Source: Nitratidesulfovibrio sp. (GTDB lineage: Bacteria > Desulfobacterota > Desulfovibrionia > Desulfovibrionales > Desulfovibrionaceae). From it: a stretch of 64,000 bases of DNA. The notes below the pieces were generated by a model. It saw only the letters and a program-made list of their open reading frames with translations. It was not told where the DNA came from and searched no databases. The stretch lies in the NCBI RefSeq assembly GCF_040373385.1, contig NZ_JBDXXH010000005.1, positions 202,548 to 266,547 of the forward strand, in the 5' to 3' direction. A program made the position numbers and the translations under genes. This document shows positions 35,186-43,415 of this stretch, in pieces; position 1 is the first letter of the stretch; the number at the start of each line of letters is the position of its first letter.

Positions 35186-35979
35186 ACGATCCGCTGGGCA
35201 TGGCCTACATCCAGATCGGCCCGTGGCAGATGGCCGTGGCCGTGGTGTTCGTGCTGCTGGCGGGCGCGCTGTCGCTGGTGCACCACCTGAAGCTGGAACG
35301 CGACCTGGCCATCGGCACGCTGCGCACCTTTGTCCAGTTGTTCGCCATGGGCTACCTGCTGCGCATCCTGTTCGGCCTGCAATCGGCGCTGCTGGTGGTG
35401 GGTATGTACATGGTGATGACATGGTTCGCCGCGCGCATCGTCAAGGGGCGGGTGCGCGAGAAAAGCGTGGACTACTTCATGCCCACCCTGCTGGCGGTGC
35501 AGGTGACCTTCTTTCTGGTCACCTTCGTGGTCACGGGGCTGATCATCGGGGCCAAACCGTGGTGGGAGCCGCAGTACTTCATCCCCATCGGGGGCATGGT
35601 GGCGGGCAATTCCATGAACGCGCTGGCCGTGGCGCTGGACCGGCTGTTTGCCGACCTGCGCGCCCACCGGGCAGAGGTGGAAATGCGCCTGTGCCTTGGC
35701 GCGGACAGGGACGAGGCCAGCGCCGACATCTTTCGCGAAGCACTGCGCGCGGGCATGATTCCCGCCATAAATTCCATGATGGGCGTGGGCCTGGTGTCCA
35801 TACCCGGCATGATGACCGGCCAGATCATGGCCGGGGCGGACCCGGCGGACGCCGTGCGCTACCAGATAGTGGTCATGCTGATGATAGTGGCCTCCACGGC
35901 GCTGGCCACATTTATCGTGTTGCACCTGGTGCGCAGGCGTTGCTTCGGACGCGCGCATAACTTACTGTTAAAGGCATAG
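35182..35979 (+). CDS. ABC transporter permease, FetB/UPF0014 family
   Basis: A 265-residue integral membrane protein with about six transmembrane helices (MAVAVVFVLLAGALSLVHHL, TFVQLFAMGYLLRILFG, ALLVVGMYMVMTWFAA, VQVTFFLVTFVVTGLIIGA, and two near the C-terminus). The family motifs PIGGMVAGNSMNA and INSMMGVGLVSIPGMMTGQI are conserved. ATG overlaps the ATPase stop (ATGA), so the two subunits form one transporter, by analogy an iron or metal exporter. Confidence 0.9.
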   Translation: MNDPLGMAYIQIGPWQMAVAVVFVLLAGALSLVHHLKLERDLAIGTLRTFVQLFAMGYLLRILFGLQSALLVVGMYMVMTWFAARIVKGRVREKSVDYFMPTLLAVQVTFFLVTFVVTGLIIGAKPWWEPQYFIPIGGMVAGNSMNALAVALDRLFADLRAHRAEVEMRLCLGADRDEASADIFREALRAGMIPAINSMMGVGLVSIPGMMTGQIMAGADPADAVRYQIVVMLMIVASTALATFIVLHLVRRRCFGRAHNLLLKA

Positions 35980-36131
35980 CGCGTGGAACAGGTGGACGGC
36001 CCGGTTTACGGACGGTGCCGAACGCCTGCCATGGAGCGCTGCACGGGAACAATCGGGAGGACGAACGACCAACAATTCCGCGACCATCAAAAGGTTCGGC
36101 ACGAGCCGGGCACAAGCCAGGGAGGAACGCC

Positions 36132-36455
36132 ATGCGCCAGATTGACCGCATTGATCGCGTTGTTGAGCGGCAGCCCCACGTGCCATCGCAGCCGAAAGGC
36201 TATGACCCTGAATTGATGTTTGTGGAATGCGCCCGTTGCGGCAGGCCGGTGATGTGGGAACATGGCCGCGCAACCGTGGTACTGCATGGCGTGGGCGTAC
36301 GCGCCGCCGATCTTGACGAGCATTGCATGATCGTCACCGACGGCTGCGCGCACTGCCACCCGGAAGAAGACGAGTATCGGCTGAAGGTCATCCGTATCAG
36401 CGAGATTGTGTACCGCGACCTGCTGCGCGACGGTGAGCCCGTGGGCAACGCCTGA
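36132..36455 (+). CDS. Small protein with two CxxC motifs (zinc-ribbon-like)
   Basis: A 107-residue protein of unknown function. CARC (about residue 33) and CAHC (about residue 77) could bind one zinc ion. Between them is a beta-rich segment (ATVVLHGVGVRAADLDEHC). The C-terminus is a charged helix (RISEIVYRDLLRDG). GGAGGAACGCC is a strong ribosome binding site. It stands alone between the transporter and a repeat-rich gap. I do not recognise a named family. Confidence 0.72.
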   Translation: MRQIDRIDRVVERQPHVPSQPKGYDPELMFVECARCGRPVMWEHGRATVVLHGVGVRAADLDEHCMIVTDGCAHCHPEEDEYRLKVIRISEIVYRDLLRDGEPVGNA

Positions 36456-36625
36456 GCGTACGCACCGGATTGACGGAGTGCCTGCCCAGAATGTGCCGCC
36501 ATCAGGATAGCCGAGTGGAGAGGCACGGGGCCAGGACGGAGCATCGAGCGATTGCATCGCCCCCCCCCAACAGGCGTCCGGTCAGGCCAAAGGGCCACGG
36601 CCTGCGGGGGCAGACAGCGAGAGGA

Positions 36626-36700
36626 CCAGACACGAGGACTCCAGACACGAGAGGCCCGGACACGAGAGGCCCGGACACGAGAGGCCCGGACACGAAAAGT
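36626..36700 (+). repeat. 15-bp tandem repeat, five units
   Basis: Units of the type CCGGACACGAGAGGC: two identical central copies (36656-36685), one with a single change (36641-36655), and diverged outer copies (36626-36640, 36686-36700). Confidence 0.85.
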
Positions 36701-36802
36701 CGGGCAGCCACGTGTCGGCCACCAGAGGTTTTGACGGGTTCGCAACCCCTCCCGGTTGCCCCACGGCAAAGGGTCGATTCCTTTCCGAAACGGATATAAC
36801 GC

Positions 36803-36837
36803 ATGACGGCCGCGTCCCGATGGGATGCGGCCGTCAT
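36803..36837 (-). terminator. Hairpin downstream of hicB
   Basis: Stem ATGACGGCCGC (36803-36813) / GCGGCCGTCAT (36827-36837), extended inward by GTCCC/GGGAT. It has no clear T run, but is placed just after the - strand hicB gene. Confidence 0.4.
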
Positions 36838-36858
36838 TGCGTTGAGGGGGGGGGCGGG

Positions 36859-37266
36859 CTACGCGCCTGCGGCCTTGCCCGGCCCGGCGGCACGCAGTGC
36901 GCTTTCCACCATGAACGCTGATCGGCTCATGCCGCGCGCCTTGGCAGCGCGGTCGATGGTGTTGCGAATGTGCACGGGCATGGTGATGTTCACCGGCACC
37001 GATGTCGTATCCAGAAAGGACAGGTCGATATTCGCCAGCAGCACGGCGCCGTCGCGGGCATCCTCGCTGCCGAGCACCGCATCGATGGGGGAAGGGGGAG
37101 GGGCCACGGCGTCGCGTTCCCCCTCGAAATACAGTTCCACGGCCTCCTGCGCGTTGGTGAGGGCTTCTTCCAGAGTATCCCCCGCCGTGAAGCAGCCGGG
37201 AAAGTCGGGCAGGATCACGCTACAGGCGCTGCCCGCATCCTTGTGGATGATGACCGGGTAGAGCAT
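36859..37266 (-). CDS. hicB: HicB-family antitoxin
   Basis: A 135-residue antitoxin for the HicA gene just upstream. The N-terminal HicB fold (YPVIIHKDAGSACSVILPDFPGCFTAGD, then TLEEALTNAQEAVELYFEG) should bind and block HicA. The C-terminal ribbon-helix-helix (VPVNITMPVHIRNTIDRAAKARGMSRSAF) should bind operator DNA. It is followed after 22 bp by a hairpin. Only 5 bp separate it from hicA, and its start was chosen from the conserved N-terminus with GAGGTG upstream. It probably represses the operon through the palindromes at 37486-37540. Confidence 0.9.
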   Translation of the reverse strand: MLYPVIIHKDAGSACSVILPDFPGCFTAGDTLEEALTNAQEAVELYFEGERDAVAPPPSPIDAVLGSEDARDGAVLLANIDLSFLDTTSVPVNITMPVHIRNTIDRAAKARGMSRSAFMVESALRAAGPGKAAGA

Positions 37267-37271
37267 GGTAT

Positions 37272-37478
37272 TCACCTCTTGTTGTCCGTTGCGGCACGCA
37301 GTTGTACGCCGGACTGCCGTTCGATGCTGCGCAGGGTGCCCAGGGGCAGATCCTTTTTGGGCTCGGGGATGATGACCGTGCGCCCGTCCGGGTGGCGCAG
37401 CTTGAGGTGGCTGCCCCGCTTCCCCATCTCTTCGAACCCTGCGGCGCGAAGGCACCGGATGACGTCCCTGCTGTGCAT
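37272..37478 (-). CDS. hicA: HicA-family mRNA interferase toxin
   Basis: A 68-residue toxin of the double-stranded-RNA-binding-like fold that cleaves mRNA when unbound. It has SRDVIRCLRAAGFEEMGKRGSH with the catalytic His in GSHLKL, then RTVIIPEPKKDLPLGTLRSI, all typical. Length is standard. ATG 37478 has no obvious ribosome binding site, which would suit low toxin expression. It is the first gene of the pair, the usual order for hicAB. Confidence 0.9.
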   Translation of the reverse strand: MHSRDVIRCLRAAGFEEMGKRGSHLKLRHPDGRTVIIPEPKKDLPLGTLRSIERQSGVQLRAATDNKR

Positions 37479-37485
37479 GTACGTA

Positions 37486-37540
37486 TGATGCGCATGGTGC
37501 GCAGAATGGTCAAGAAAAAAGGATGCGCATGGTGCGCATC
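37486..37540. promoter_or_regulatory. Two operator-like palindromes upstream of hicAB
   Basis: GATGCGCA-TGG-TGCGCATC is perfect at 37522-37540 and recurs nearly intact at 37487-37503, 35 bp apart (about three helical turns), immediately before the hicA start. This is the expected layout for cooperative binding by the HicB ribbon-helix-helix domain. Confidence 0.65.
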
Positions 37541-37588
37541 CCTTCAGGTGCAAGGCTGACCCCACACGCGGGGAGCGGCGAAAGCAGG

Positions 37589-38107
37589 CTACTTCCGGTA
37601 CCGCGCTTCCAGTTCTTCCCCGGCTTTTTCGGCGTCGGCCTTCATCTTGGCGCGGGCGGCGGCAAGGCGCTGCGACAGGGCCGGATCGGCCAGGGCCAGG
37701 ATTTGCGCGGCCAGCCAGGCGGCGTTGCGCGCGCCTGCCTTGTCCAGCGCCACCGTGGCCACCGGGAAGCCGGGGGGCATCTGCACCGTGGCCAGCAGGG
37801 CGTCCATGCCGCCAAGGGCGGACGCCGCCACGGGAATGCCGATGACCGGCTTCTGGGTGCGCGCGGCCACGGCCCCGGCCAGATGGGCGGCCATGCCCGC
37901 CGCGCAGATGAACACCTGGCAGCCTTCGGCTTCCAGCCTGGTCACCAGCGCCTCGGTGCGTTCCGGGGTGCGGTGGGCGGAGCTGACGGTGAACAGATAG
38001 GAAATGCCCAGGCTGTCGAGCACTTCGGTGCAGGGCTTCACGGTGGGTTCGTCCGAGGCGGAGCCCATGAAAACGGCAACCTGGGCCGGGGTGGTCATGG
38101 AGGTCAT
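37589..38107 (-). CDS. purE: N5-carboxyaminoimidazole ribonucleotide mutase
   Basis: A 172-residue class I PurE that moves the carboxylate in de novo purine synthesis. Motifs are [21 protein letters not shown] with the catalytic His, [13 protein letters not shown], and [30 protein letters not shown] precedes ATG 38107 at 8 nt; a second ATG three codons later is possible. It lies 298 bp after purD on the same strand; that gap shows a GC-rich hairpin (38347-38384) and no convincing gene. Confidence 0.94.
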   Translation of the reverse strand: MTSMTTPAQVAVFMGSASDEPTVKPCTEVLDSLGISYLFTVSSAHRTPERTEALVTRLEAEGCQVFICAAGMAAHLAGAVAARTQKPVIGIPVAASALGGMDALLATVQMPPGFPVATVALDKAGARNAAWLAAQILALADPALSQRLAAARAKMKADAEKAGEELEARYRK

Positions 38108-38405
38108 GGCTGGTCTCCTGGTGTCGATAAGGGTTCGGTAACCTGGCGTTCCATGCCGTCGTGTGCCGGTTCAGGGCTGACAGGCATGTTGGACGGCGTG
38201 GCGAAACGCGCGGCAATGCCGGTAACGTCGTGTGCGGCTTGTGCTGAATCGGTCGGGTTCGGTCGTGCCCGCTTGGCCCCGGCTGCTTCGGGCGAAGCCA
38301 GCGGGACCTGGCCGGACTGGCCCGATCGGTCTGACCTGATCGGTCGGGGCCGGGTGGCGGCTCGCCGCTCCCGGCCTTTCCCCGCAGATTTACCCGCGCG
38401 CGGGG

Positions 38406-39683
38406 CTATCCCCCGCGCTTCAGCCCCTTGGCGCCGATGTCGCTGCGGTAGTGGGCATTGTCCATGCGCACTTTCGCCACGGCCTTGTACGCCAGCGCCT
38501 GCGCGTCGGCCAGGGTGTCGCCAAGGGCGGTGACGCACAGCACGCGCCCGCCGCGCGACACGGCAACGCCGTCGCGCTGCTCGGTGCCCGCCTGGAATAC
38601 CTTGACCGGGCCCAGCGCCTCGGCATCATCGATGCCGGAAATGGTCATGCCCTTGGCGTAGCTGCCGGGGTAGCCCTTGGCCGCCACGACCACGCCCAGC
38701 GCGGTTTCGCGCTTCAGGGGCAGGGTGGTTTCGTGCAGGCGGCCCTGCGCACCCGCCACCATGATGGCGGCAAGGTCGCCGTCAAGGCGCATCAGCAGCG
38801 GCTGGCATTCCGGGTCGCCGAAGCGGGTGTTGAATTCCAGCACCATGGGGCCATCGGCGGTCATCATCAGGCCCGCGTACAGCACCCCGGTGAAGGGGTG
38901 GCCGCGCTTGATCAGTTCGCGCAGCACGGGGCGGATCACGAGGTCGATCATTTCCTCGTAGCGCGATTCGGGCAGCACCGGCGCGGGGCTGTAGGCACCC
39001 ATGCCGCCGGTGTTGGGGCCTTGGTCGTTGTCGAACACGGCCTTGTGGTCCTGCGCCGAGGGCAGGGGGATGACCGTTTCGCCGTCGCACAGGCACAGGA
39101 AGGATGCTTCCTCGCCCGCCAGCGCGCTTTCCACCACCACGCGGTCGCCTGCGTCGCCAAAGGCGCGCTTGACCATCATGTCGTCCACGGCGTCCAGCGC
39201 CTCGTCCACGGTGCGGGCCACCACCACGCCCTTGCCTGCGGCCAGGCCGTCGGCCTTGACCACCACGGGCGCGCCGTTCTGGCGGATGTACGCGCGGGCC
39301 GCATCGGCATCGTCGAACACGCCGAAGGCGGCGGTGGGCACGCCCGCCGCGCGCATGATTTCCTTGGCGAAGGCCTTGCTGCCTTCCAGTTGGGCGCCGT
39401 AGGCGTCGGGGCCGAAGCAGGGCACGCCCGCCGCGACCATGGCGTCCTTGATGCCCAGCACCAGCGGCAGTTCCGGACCGGGCACCACGAGGTCGATCTT
39501 TTCGTCCAGCGCAAAGCGCACCAGCGCGGGCAGGTCGCCATCGGAAATGGGCACGTTGGTGCCTTCAAGGGCGGTGCCGCCGTTGCCGGGCGCGATGTAG
39601 ATGTCCTTGACGAGGGGGCTCTGGCGCAGCTTCCAGGCCAGGGCGTGTTCGCGCCCGCCGGATCCGACGATGAGTATCCGCAC
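38406..39683 (-). CDS. purD: Phosphoribosylamine-glycine ligase (GAR synthetase)
   Basis: A 425-residue ATP-grasp enzyme of purine synthesis. It begins MRILIVGSGGREHALAWKL and shows GPELPLVLGIKD, GSKAFAKEIM, VVVKADGLAAGKGVVVA, DHKAVFDNDQGPNTGGMGAYSP, EFNTRFGDPECQP and the C-terminal TSVALGD-like region. The start is GTG 39683 preceded by CAGGAGG; the longer frame upstream lacks similarity. It is transcribed toward purE. An ATTGTATACAAT palindrome lies about 105 bp upstream. Confidence 0.95.
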   Translation of the reverse strand: MRILIVGSGGREHALAWKLRQSPLVKDIYIAPGNGGTALEGTNVPISDGDLPALVRFALDEKIDLVVPGPELPLVLGIKDAMVAAGVPCFGPDAYGAQLEGSKAFAKEIMRAAGVPTAAFGVFDDADAARAYIRQNGAPVVVKADGLAAGKGVVVARTVDEALDAVDDMMVKRAFGDAGDRVVVESALAGEEASFLCLCDGETVIPLPSAQDHKAVFDNDQGPNTGGMGAYSPAPVLPESRYEEMIDLVIRPVLRELIKRGHPFTGVLYAGLMMTADGPMVLEFNTRFGDPECQPLLMRLDGDLAAIMVAGAQGRLHETTLPLKRETALGVVVAAKGYPGSYAKGMTISGIDDAEALGPVKVFQAGTEQRDGVAVSRGGRVLCVTALGDTLADAQALAYKAVAKVRMDNAHYRSDIGAKGLKRGG

Positions 39684-40248
39684 TGTGGGCCTCCTGATGC
39701 GGCAAGGGGTGATGGTGCGGGGGCCGCGCGGCGGCTGGCCGGGGTTTTCCCCCGCGAGGATTCGTGGTAGCTCTCTGGAGCGCCCCGGATTGTATACAAT
39801 ATGCGGGCGCCGCGCGACGGCGCAATCCGGTGTCATGCTGACTGGTTGTGGCAGCCGGTTGTCGTGCCGGTTTCCACGGGCCGCCTGCCCCGTCGGGGTG
39901 CAGCCTGCGGCAAATCACCGGAGGCTTGCCGGTGGGTTGCCGGTGTCCCCGCGCAAAGGGGGGGGCTGGCCGGTGCGTCGCGTGGGCCTCAGATACAGGC
40001 TTTTGCGCCGCCGCACAAGCCGCGCCGCCTGCATGGAATACCGTTCGGAACGCAGTCCGGAACACCGTGTGGAGCCCTGTTCGGCCTCGCTCGGCCAGCC
40101 CGGCTCCGCCGGATTCCTCCCATTTTCGCCCAGTTTCGTCCGGTCCGCCCGGTCCGCCCGGTCCGTTGCTAACGCTCGATCGCACGCAGTTGCCGCGCAG
40201 CTGCCGCGCCGCGCCCACATAGTCCGCCGTCCCCAGGAGTCCGCTTCC
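39684..40248. other. 565-bp divergent intergenic region between purD and the CoA ligase gene
   Basis: Should contain the promoters of both divergent genes. The only clear element is the perfect palindrome at 39789-39800. The + side has short direct repeats (GGTCCGCCC three times near 40140-40165). No gene or RNA recognised. Confidence 0.5.
39789..39800. promoter_or_regulatory. Perfect palindrome ATTGTATACAAT
   Basis: A 12-bp perfect palindrome in otherwise GC-rich sequence, 106 bp upstream of the purD start. It resembles operators of GntR/FadR-type repressors (TTGTATACAA), but no such regulator is in the window. Confidence 0.5.
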
Positions 40249-41544
40249 ATGTCGCAGCATCGCTTCCTGCCCCATCTCGACCCGGAAACCCTGCACCGCG
40301 TGCAGACCGAGGGCCTGCGCTGGACCGTGCGCCACGCCTACGCCAACTGCCCGGCCTACAAGGCCAAGTTTGACGCGGCGGGCGTGCACCCCGACGACAT
40401 CCGCACCCTGGACGATATCGTGCGCCTGCCCACCGCCAGCGTGGAAGACCTGCGCGAGGGCTATCCCCTGCCGTTGCTGTCCGTGCCGGAGAGCGACGTG
40501 GTGCGCATCCACGCCTCGTCGGGCACCACGGGCAAGCGCAAGATACTGGCCTACACCCAGAACGACGTGGACACCTTTGCCCTGCAAATGGCCCGTTGCT
40601 ACGAACTGGCTGGCCTTACCCGCGAAGACCGCGTGCAGATCGCCGTGGGTTACGGCCTGTGGACGGCGGGGGCCGGGTTCCAGCTGGGGTCCGAGAAGTT
40701 CGGCGCGCTCACCGTGCCGGTGGGGCCGGGCAATCTGGAGATGCAGTTGCAATTGCTGGTCGACATGGGCGTGACCTGCCTGGGGTCCACGGCCTCCATG
40801 GCCCTGCTGATGGCAGAGGAAGTGGAGCGCAACGGCCTGCTGGACAAGGTGAAGCTGCGCAAGGTGATCTTTGGCGCCGAAACGCACAGCCCGCGCATGC
40901 GCGCCGCCTTCGAGCAGAAGCTGGGCCTGACGGGCAGCTACGACATCGCGGGCATGACCGAAATGTACGGCCCCGGCACCGGGCTGGAATGCGATGCGCG
41001 CGAGGGCCTGCACTACTGGGCCGACCTGTTCGTCATCGAAATCCTGGACCCGGCCACCCTGCAACCGGTGGCCCCCGGCGAGGTGGGCGAAATGGTGGTC
41101 ACCTCGCTGCGCAAGGAAGCCTCGCCGCTGGTGCGCTACCGCACCCGCGACCTGACGCGCATGCTGCCCGGCCAGTGTTCGTGCGGGCGGTGCATTCCCC
41201 GGCACGATCATATCCTTGGCCGTTCGGACGACATGATCATCTTCCGGGGGGTGAACATCTACCCCGGCCAGATCGCCGACGTGCTGCACGAGTTTCCGGT
41301 GCTGGGGTCCGAGTACCACATCCAGCTCACCCGCACCGATGGCCGGGACGCCATGCTGTTGCAGGTGGAACGGCAGGAAGGCGCAACGGCGGATGCCGAC
41401 GCGGGCCTCACGCGCGAGGTGGGCGACCGCCTGCACAAGAAGCTGATGGCCCGCGTGGCCGTGCAGGTGGTGGACCCCGGCGTGCTGCCGCGTTCGTTCG
41501 GCAAGTCCAAGCGGGTGACCGACCAGCGTATGACTGATGGGTAG
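40249..41544 (+). CDS. Phenylacetate-CoA ligase-like AMP-forming enzyme
   Basis: A 431-residue adenylate-forming enzyme of the PaaK family, which activates an aryl or related acid to its CoA thioester. It shows the ATP/AMP loop HASSGTTGKRK (about residue 86), GYGLWTAGAGFQLGSEKFG, FGAETHSPRMR, GMTEMYGPGTGLEC, RTRDLTRMLPGQCSCGRC, and GRSDDMIIFRGVNIYPGQI before the C-terminal lid. CAGGAG precedes ATG 40249. No other degradation genes are nearby; in sulfate reducers such genes often act in aromatic-acid or indole-related metabolism, so the substrate is open. Confidence 0.88.
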   Translation: MSQHRFLPHLDPETLHRVQTEGLRWTVRHAYANCPAYKAKFDAAGVHPDDIRTLDDIVRLPTASVEDLREGYPLPLLSVPESDVVRIHASSGTTGKRKILAYTQNDVDTFALQMARCYELAGLTREDRVQIAVGYGLWTAGAGFQLGSEKFGALTVPVGPGNLEMQLQLLVDMGVTCLGSTASMALLMAEEVERNGLLDKVKLRKVIFGAETHSPRMRAAFEQKLGLTGSYDIAGMTEMYGPGTGLECDAREGLHYWADLFVIEILDPATLQPVAPGEVGEMVVTSLRKEASPLVRYRTRDLTRMLPGQCSCGRCIPRHDHILGRSDDMIIFRGVNIYPGQIADVLHEFPVLGSEYHIQLTRTDGRDAMLLQVERQEGATADADAGLTREVGDRLHKKLMARVAVQVVDPGVLPRSFGKSKRVTDQRMTDG

Positions 41545-41618
41545 GTACTCTGCATAGGGTACCCAAACCCTTTTGGAGTGGCTGGTGCTAACGCACCGTC
41601 TTCCATAGGTATTGAATG

Positions 41619-41652
41619 CAAAAGGGGCACACCGATGGTGTGCCCTTTTTGC
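41619..41652 (+). terminator. Terminator after the CoA ligase gene
   Basis: Stem AAGGGGCACACC (41622-41633) / GGTGTGCCCTTT (41637-41648) with a 3-nt loop and TTTTT; effective in both directions because of the A run on the other side. Confidence 0.85.
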
Positions 41653-41706
41653 GTTCCCGAACGCCCCCCCCCGTGCCGGAAGCCGAGGGATGTTTGCCGT
41701 GCCCCG

Positions 41707-42945
41707 CTAACTCAGTATCCGGCTGGCCCACACTTGCGCCTCGATGCTGCTGCGGGCCACGTCCACCGGTGAAAATTCCAGCTTGGCCATCAGCGGCAGG
41801 GCCTCGTCCCAGGCACCGCGTTCCAGCAGCACGGCCAGGTGCAGTTCGTCGTGCATGGGTGAAGGCTCGCCGGAAAGGGCGGCGCGAAAGTCCGCGTCCA
41901 GCGGCAGGTGGGCCAGCAGGACGGGCATGGGGATGCCCAGCAGCGCGTCCAGTTGCGACAGCAGCCCGAGCAGGAACATGGATTCCGGCGCGTGGGAGCA
42001 GGTGCGCACCAGGCCGCACAGCAGTTCCAGGAAGCGTGCGCGGGTCACGGCCAGCCGCATGACCTCCGCCGGGGCGGCGCTGCCCGCCGTGTCGGCCAGG
42101 GTAATCACCAGCAGCCACTTGCGCAGCGTCTCGAAGCCCAGCAGCGATGCCGCGTGCTGGATGGATGTCACTTCCTTCAGCAGGGCGAACCATGCGGAGT
42201 TGATGTACCGCAGCAGACGATAGGTCAGGCCGGGGTCCACGGTCACGGCGCGTACCAGCTTGTGCGGGTCGGCCTCTCCGGTCAGCGATTGCATCAGGTG
42301 CAGGCGCGAGGCCTGGGCCGACGACAGGGTGCGCCCCGGCACGATGACCGGCCGCGCGAAGTGGTAGCCCTGGAACAGGGTGTAGCCCAGCATGCGGCAC
42401 TGGCCGAACATTGCCGCGCTTTCCACCTTTTCCGCCAGCAGCAGGGCGTGGTGGCGCTTGCGCAGTCCCGTGGTGAGCGCGGGCAGTTCCGCCGGGGGCA
42501 CACCCAGCACGTCCACCTTGATGATGTCCGCCAGCCCCAGCAGCGGCAGGGCCTGGTCCTGCCCCACGAAGTCGTCCACGGCCAGCCGGTAGCCCGCACG
42601 TTTCAGGGTGCGCAACGCCTCCACCAGTTCGGGCGTGGGGTGCACCGTTTCGAGGATTTCGGGGATGCACCGGTCCGGCGGCAGCACTTCCGCCGCGCCG
42701 GACAGCAGCAGGCCTTCGGGAAAGTTGATCAGGAAGGGGGTGGTGCCGGGTATGGTCTCGCTGGCGATGGCGTAGCCGTCGGCGATGACGGAGGCCGTGG
42801 CCGCGTCCGGGTCGTCGATGCGCGCGGGGCCGCTGGGGCTGTCGCGGAACAGCAGTTCGTGCCCCCACAGCGCCCCCGATGCGTCGAAGATGGGCTGCCG
42901 GGCGATGAAGATGGTGGGCTGCTGCGTGGGATTCTGGGCCTGCAT
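41707..42945 (-). CDS. EAL/HDOD signalling protein with degenerate EAL domain
   Basis: A 412-residue YuxH-type regulator. The N-terminal EAL fold (IFIARQPIFDASGALWGHELLFR) has HELL in place of the catalytic EALxR and lacks the other metal ligands, so it should not cleave c-di-GMP. From about residue 205 an HDOD domain follows (LMQSLTGEADPHKLVRAV, PGLTYRLLRYINSAWF, SIQHAASLLGFETLRKW). Such proteins act as scaffolds in motility and chemotaxis networks. The start at 42945 gives the standard N-terminus; the open frame further upstream is just translated tandem repeat. Confidence 0.88.
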   Translation of the reverse strand: MQAQNPTQQPTIFIARQPIFDASGALWGHELLFRDSPSGPARIDDPDAATASVIADGYAIASETIPGTTPFLINFPEGLLLSGAAEVLPPDRCIPEILETVHPTPELVEALRTLKRAGYRLAVDDFVGQDQALPLLGLADIIKVDVLGVPPAELPALTTGLRKRHHALLLAEKVESAAMFGQCRMLGYTLFQGYHFARPVIVPGRTLSSAQASRLHLMQSLTGEADPHKLVRAVTVDPGLTYRLLRYINSAWFALLKEVTSIQHAASLLGFETLRKWLLVITLADTAGSAAPAEVMRLAVTRARFLELLCGLVRTCSHAPESMFLLGLLSQLDALLGIPMPVLLAHLPLDADFRAALSGEPSPMHDELHLAVLLERGAWDEALPLMAKLEFSPVDVARSSIEAQVWASRILS

Positions 42946-43415
42946 GGGGGTGCGGGCTCCGCCCCGCGTGCGCGTTGAGCAAGGACGGTGGCGCACCTGC
43001 GGCCCGTCCGGTGATCCATGACGGTGGCGCGCCTGCGGTCCGTCCCGTTGATCTGTGGACGGTGGCGCACCCTCGGCCCGTCCTGTGGTCTGTGGACGGC
43101 GGCGTCTTCGGCGGCCCGTCCGGTGATCCATGACGGTGGCGCGCCTGCGGCCCGTCCATGTGGTCTGGAGCTGGTATTTCAGTATGGCAGGTGCCGCGGT
43201 CTCGGGCAAGGTGGTGATACCCCCAGAGCCGCAGGAAGGGAGTACCGTCACATGGGGGGGAGCCTGCATTGCACCAAAGGGTGTTGCGGTGGCACTTCAT
43301 TCGTACGCCCTTCCGAAGCCGAAACGCCATGCGAGTAGTTGTTTTTTGCTGGGAATATACGTAGATGCAAAGGGTCGCCGCACCGGCGGCAGCAGGGGGA
43401 GAGAAGGAGGGACCG
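42946..43415. other. 470-bp divergent intergenic region with 37-bp tandem repeats
   Basis: Lies between divergent EAL/HDOD and HD-GYP genes. The half near the HDOD gene is filled by five tandem units (42983-43168). The rest shows a slightly AT-richer stretch near 43335-43370 that may hold the HD-GYP promoter. No gene recognised. Confidence 0.5.
42983..43168 (+). repeat. 37-bp tandem repeat, five imperfect units
   Basis: Units begin GACGGTGGCGC at 42983, 43020, 43058, 43095 and 43132 (spacing 37, 37, 38, 37) and contain the conserved middle TGCGGCCCGTCC followed by a variable GTGATCCAT or TGGTCTGTG end. Confidence 0.85.

Larger units (their letters stand above)
36456..36858. other. Gene-free stretch with 15-bp tandem repeats and a hairpin
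   Basis: Holds five tandem 15-bp units (36626-36700) and the 11-bp hairpin at 36803-36837. Apparent frames through it are created by the repeat itself. No promoter or RNA gene recognised. Confidence 0.55.

Noticed and set aside
38104-38538. A 144-codon - strand frame between purD and purE
   Set aside because: It overlaps purD in another frame, is low-complexity Arg/Ala/Pro/Ser, has no ribosome binding site and no recognisable domain.
42983-43168. CRISPR array
   Set aside because: The 37-bp units are contiguous, with no unique spacers; it is a simple tandem repeat. The same holds for 36626-36700.
42946-43269. N-terminal extension of the EAL/HDOD protein to 520 residues
   Set aside because: The added residues are translated tandem repeat (RHRHGSPDGPQ units); the family N-terminus begins at 42945.
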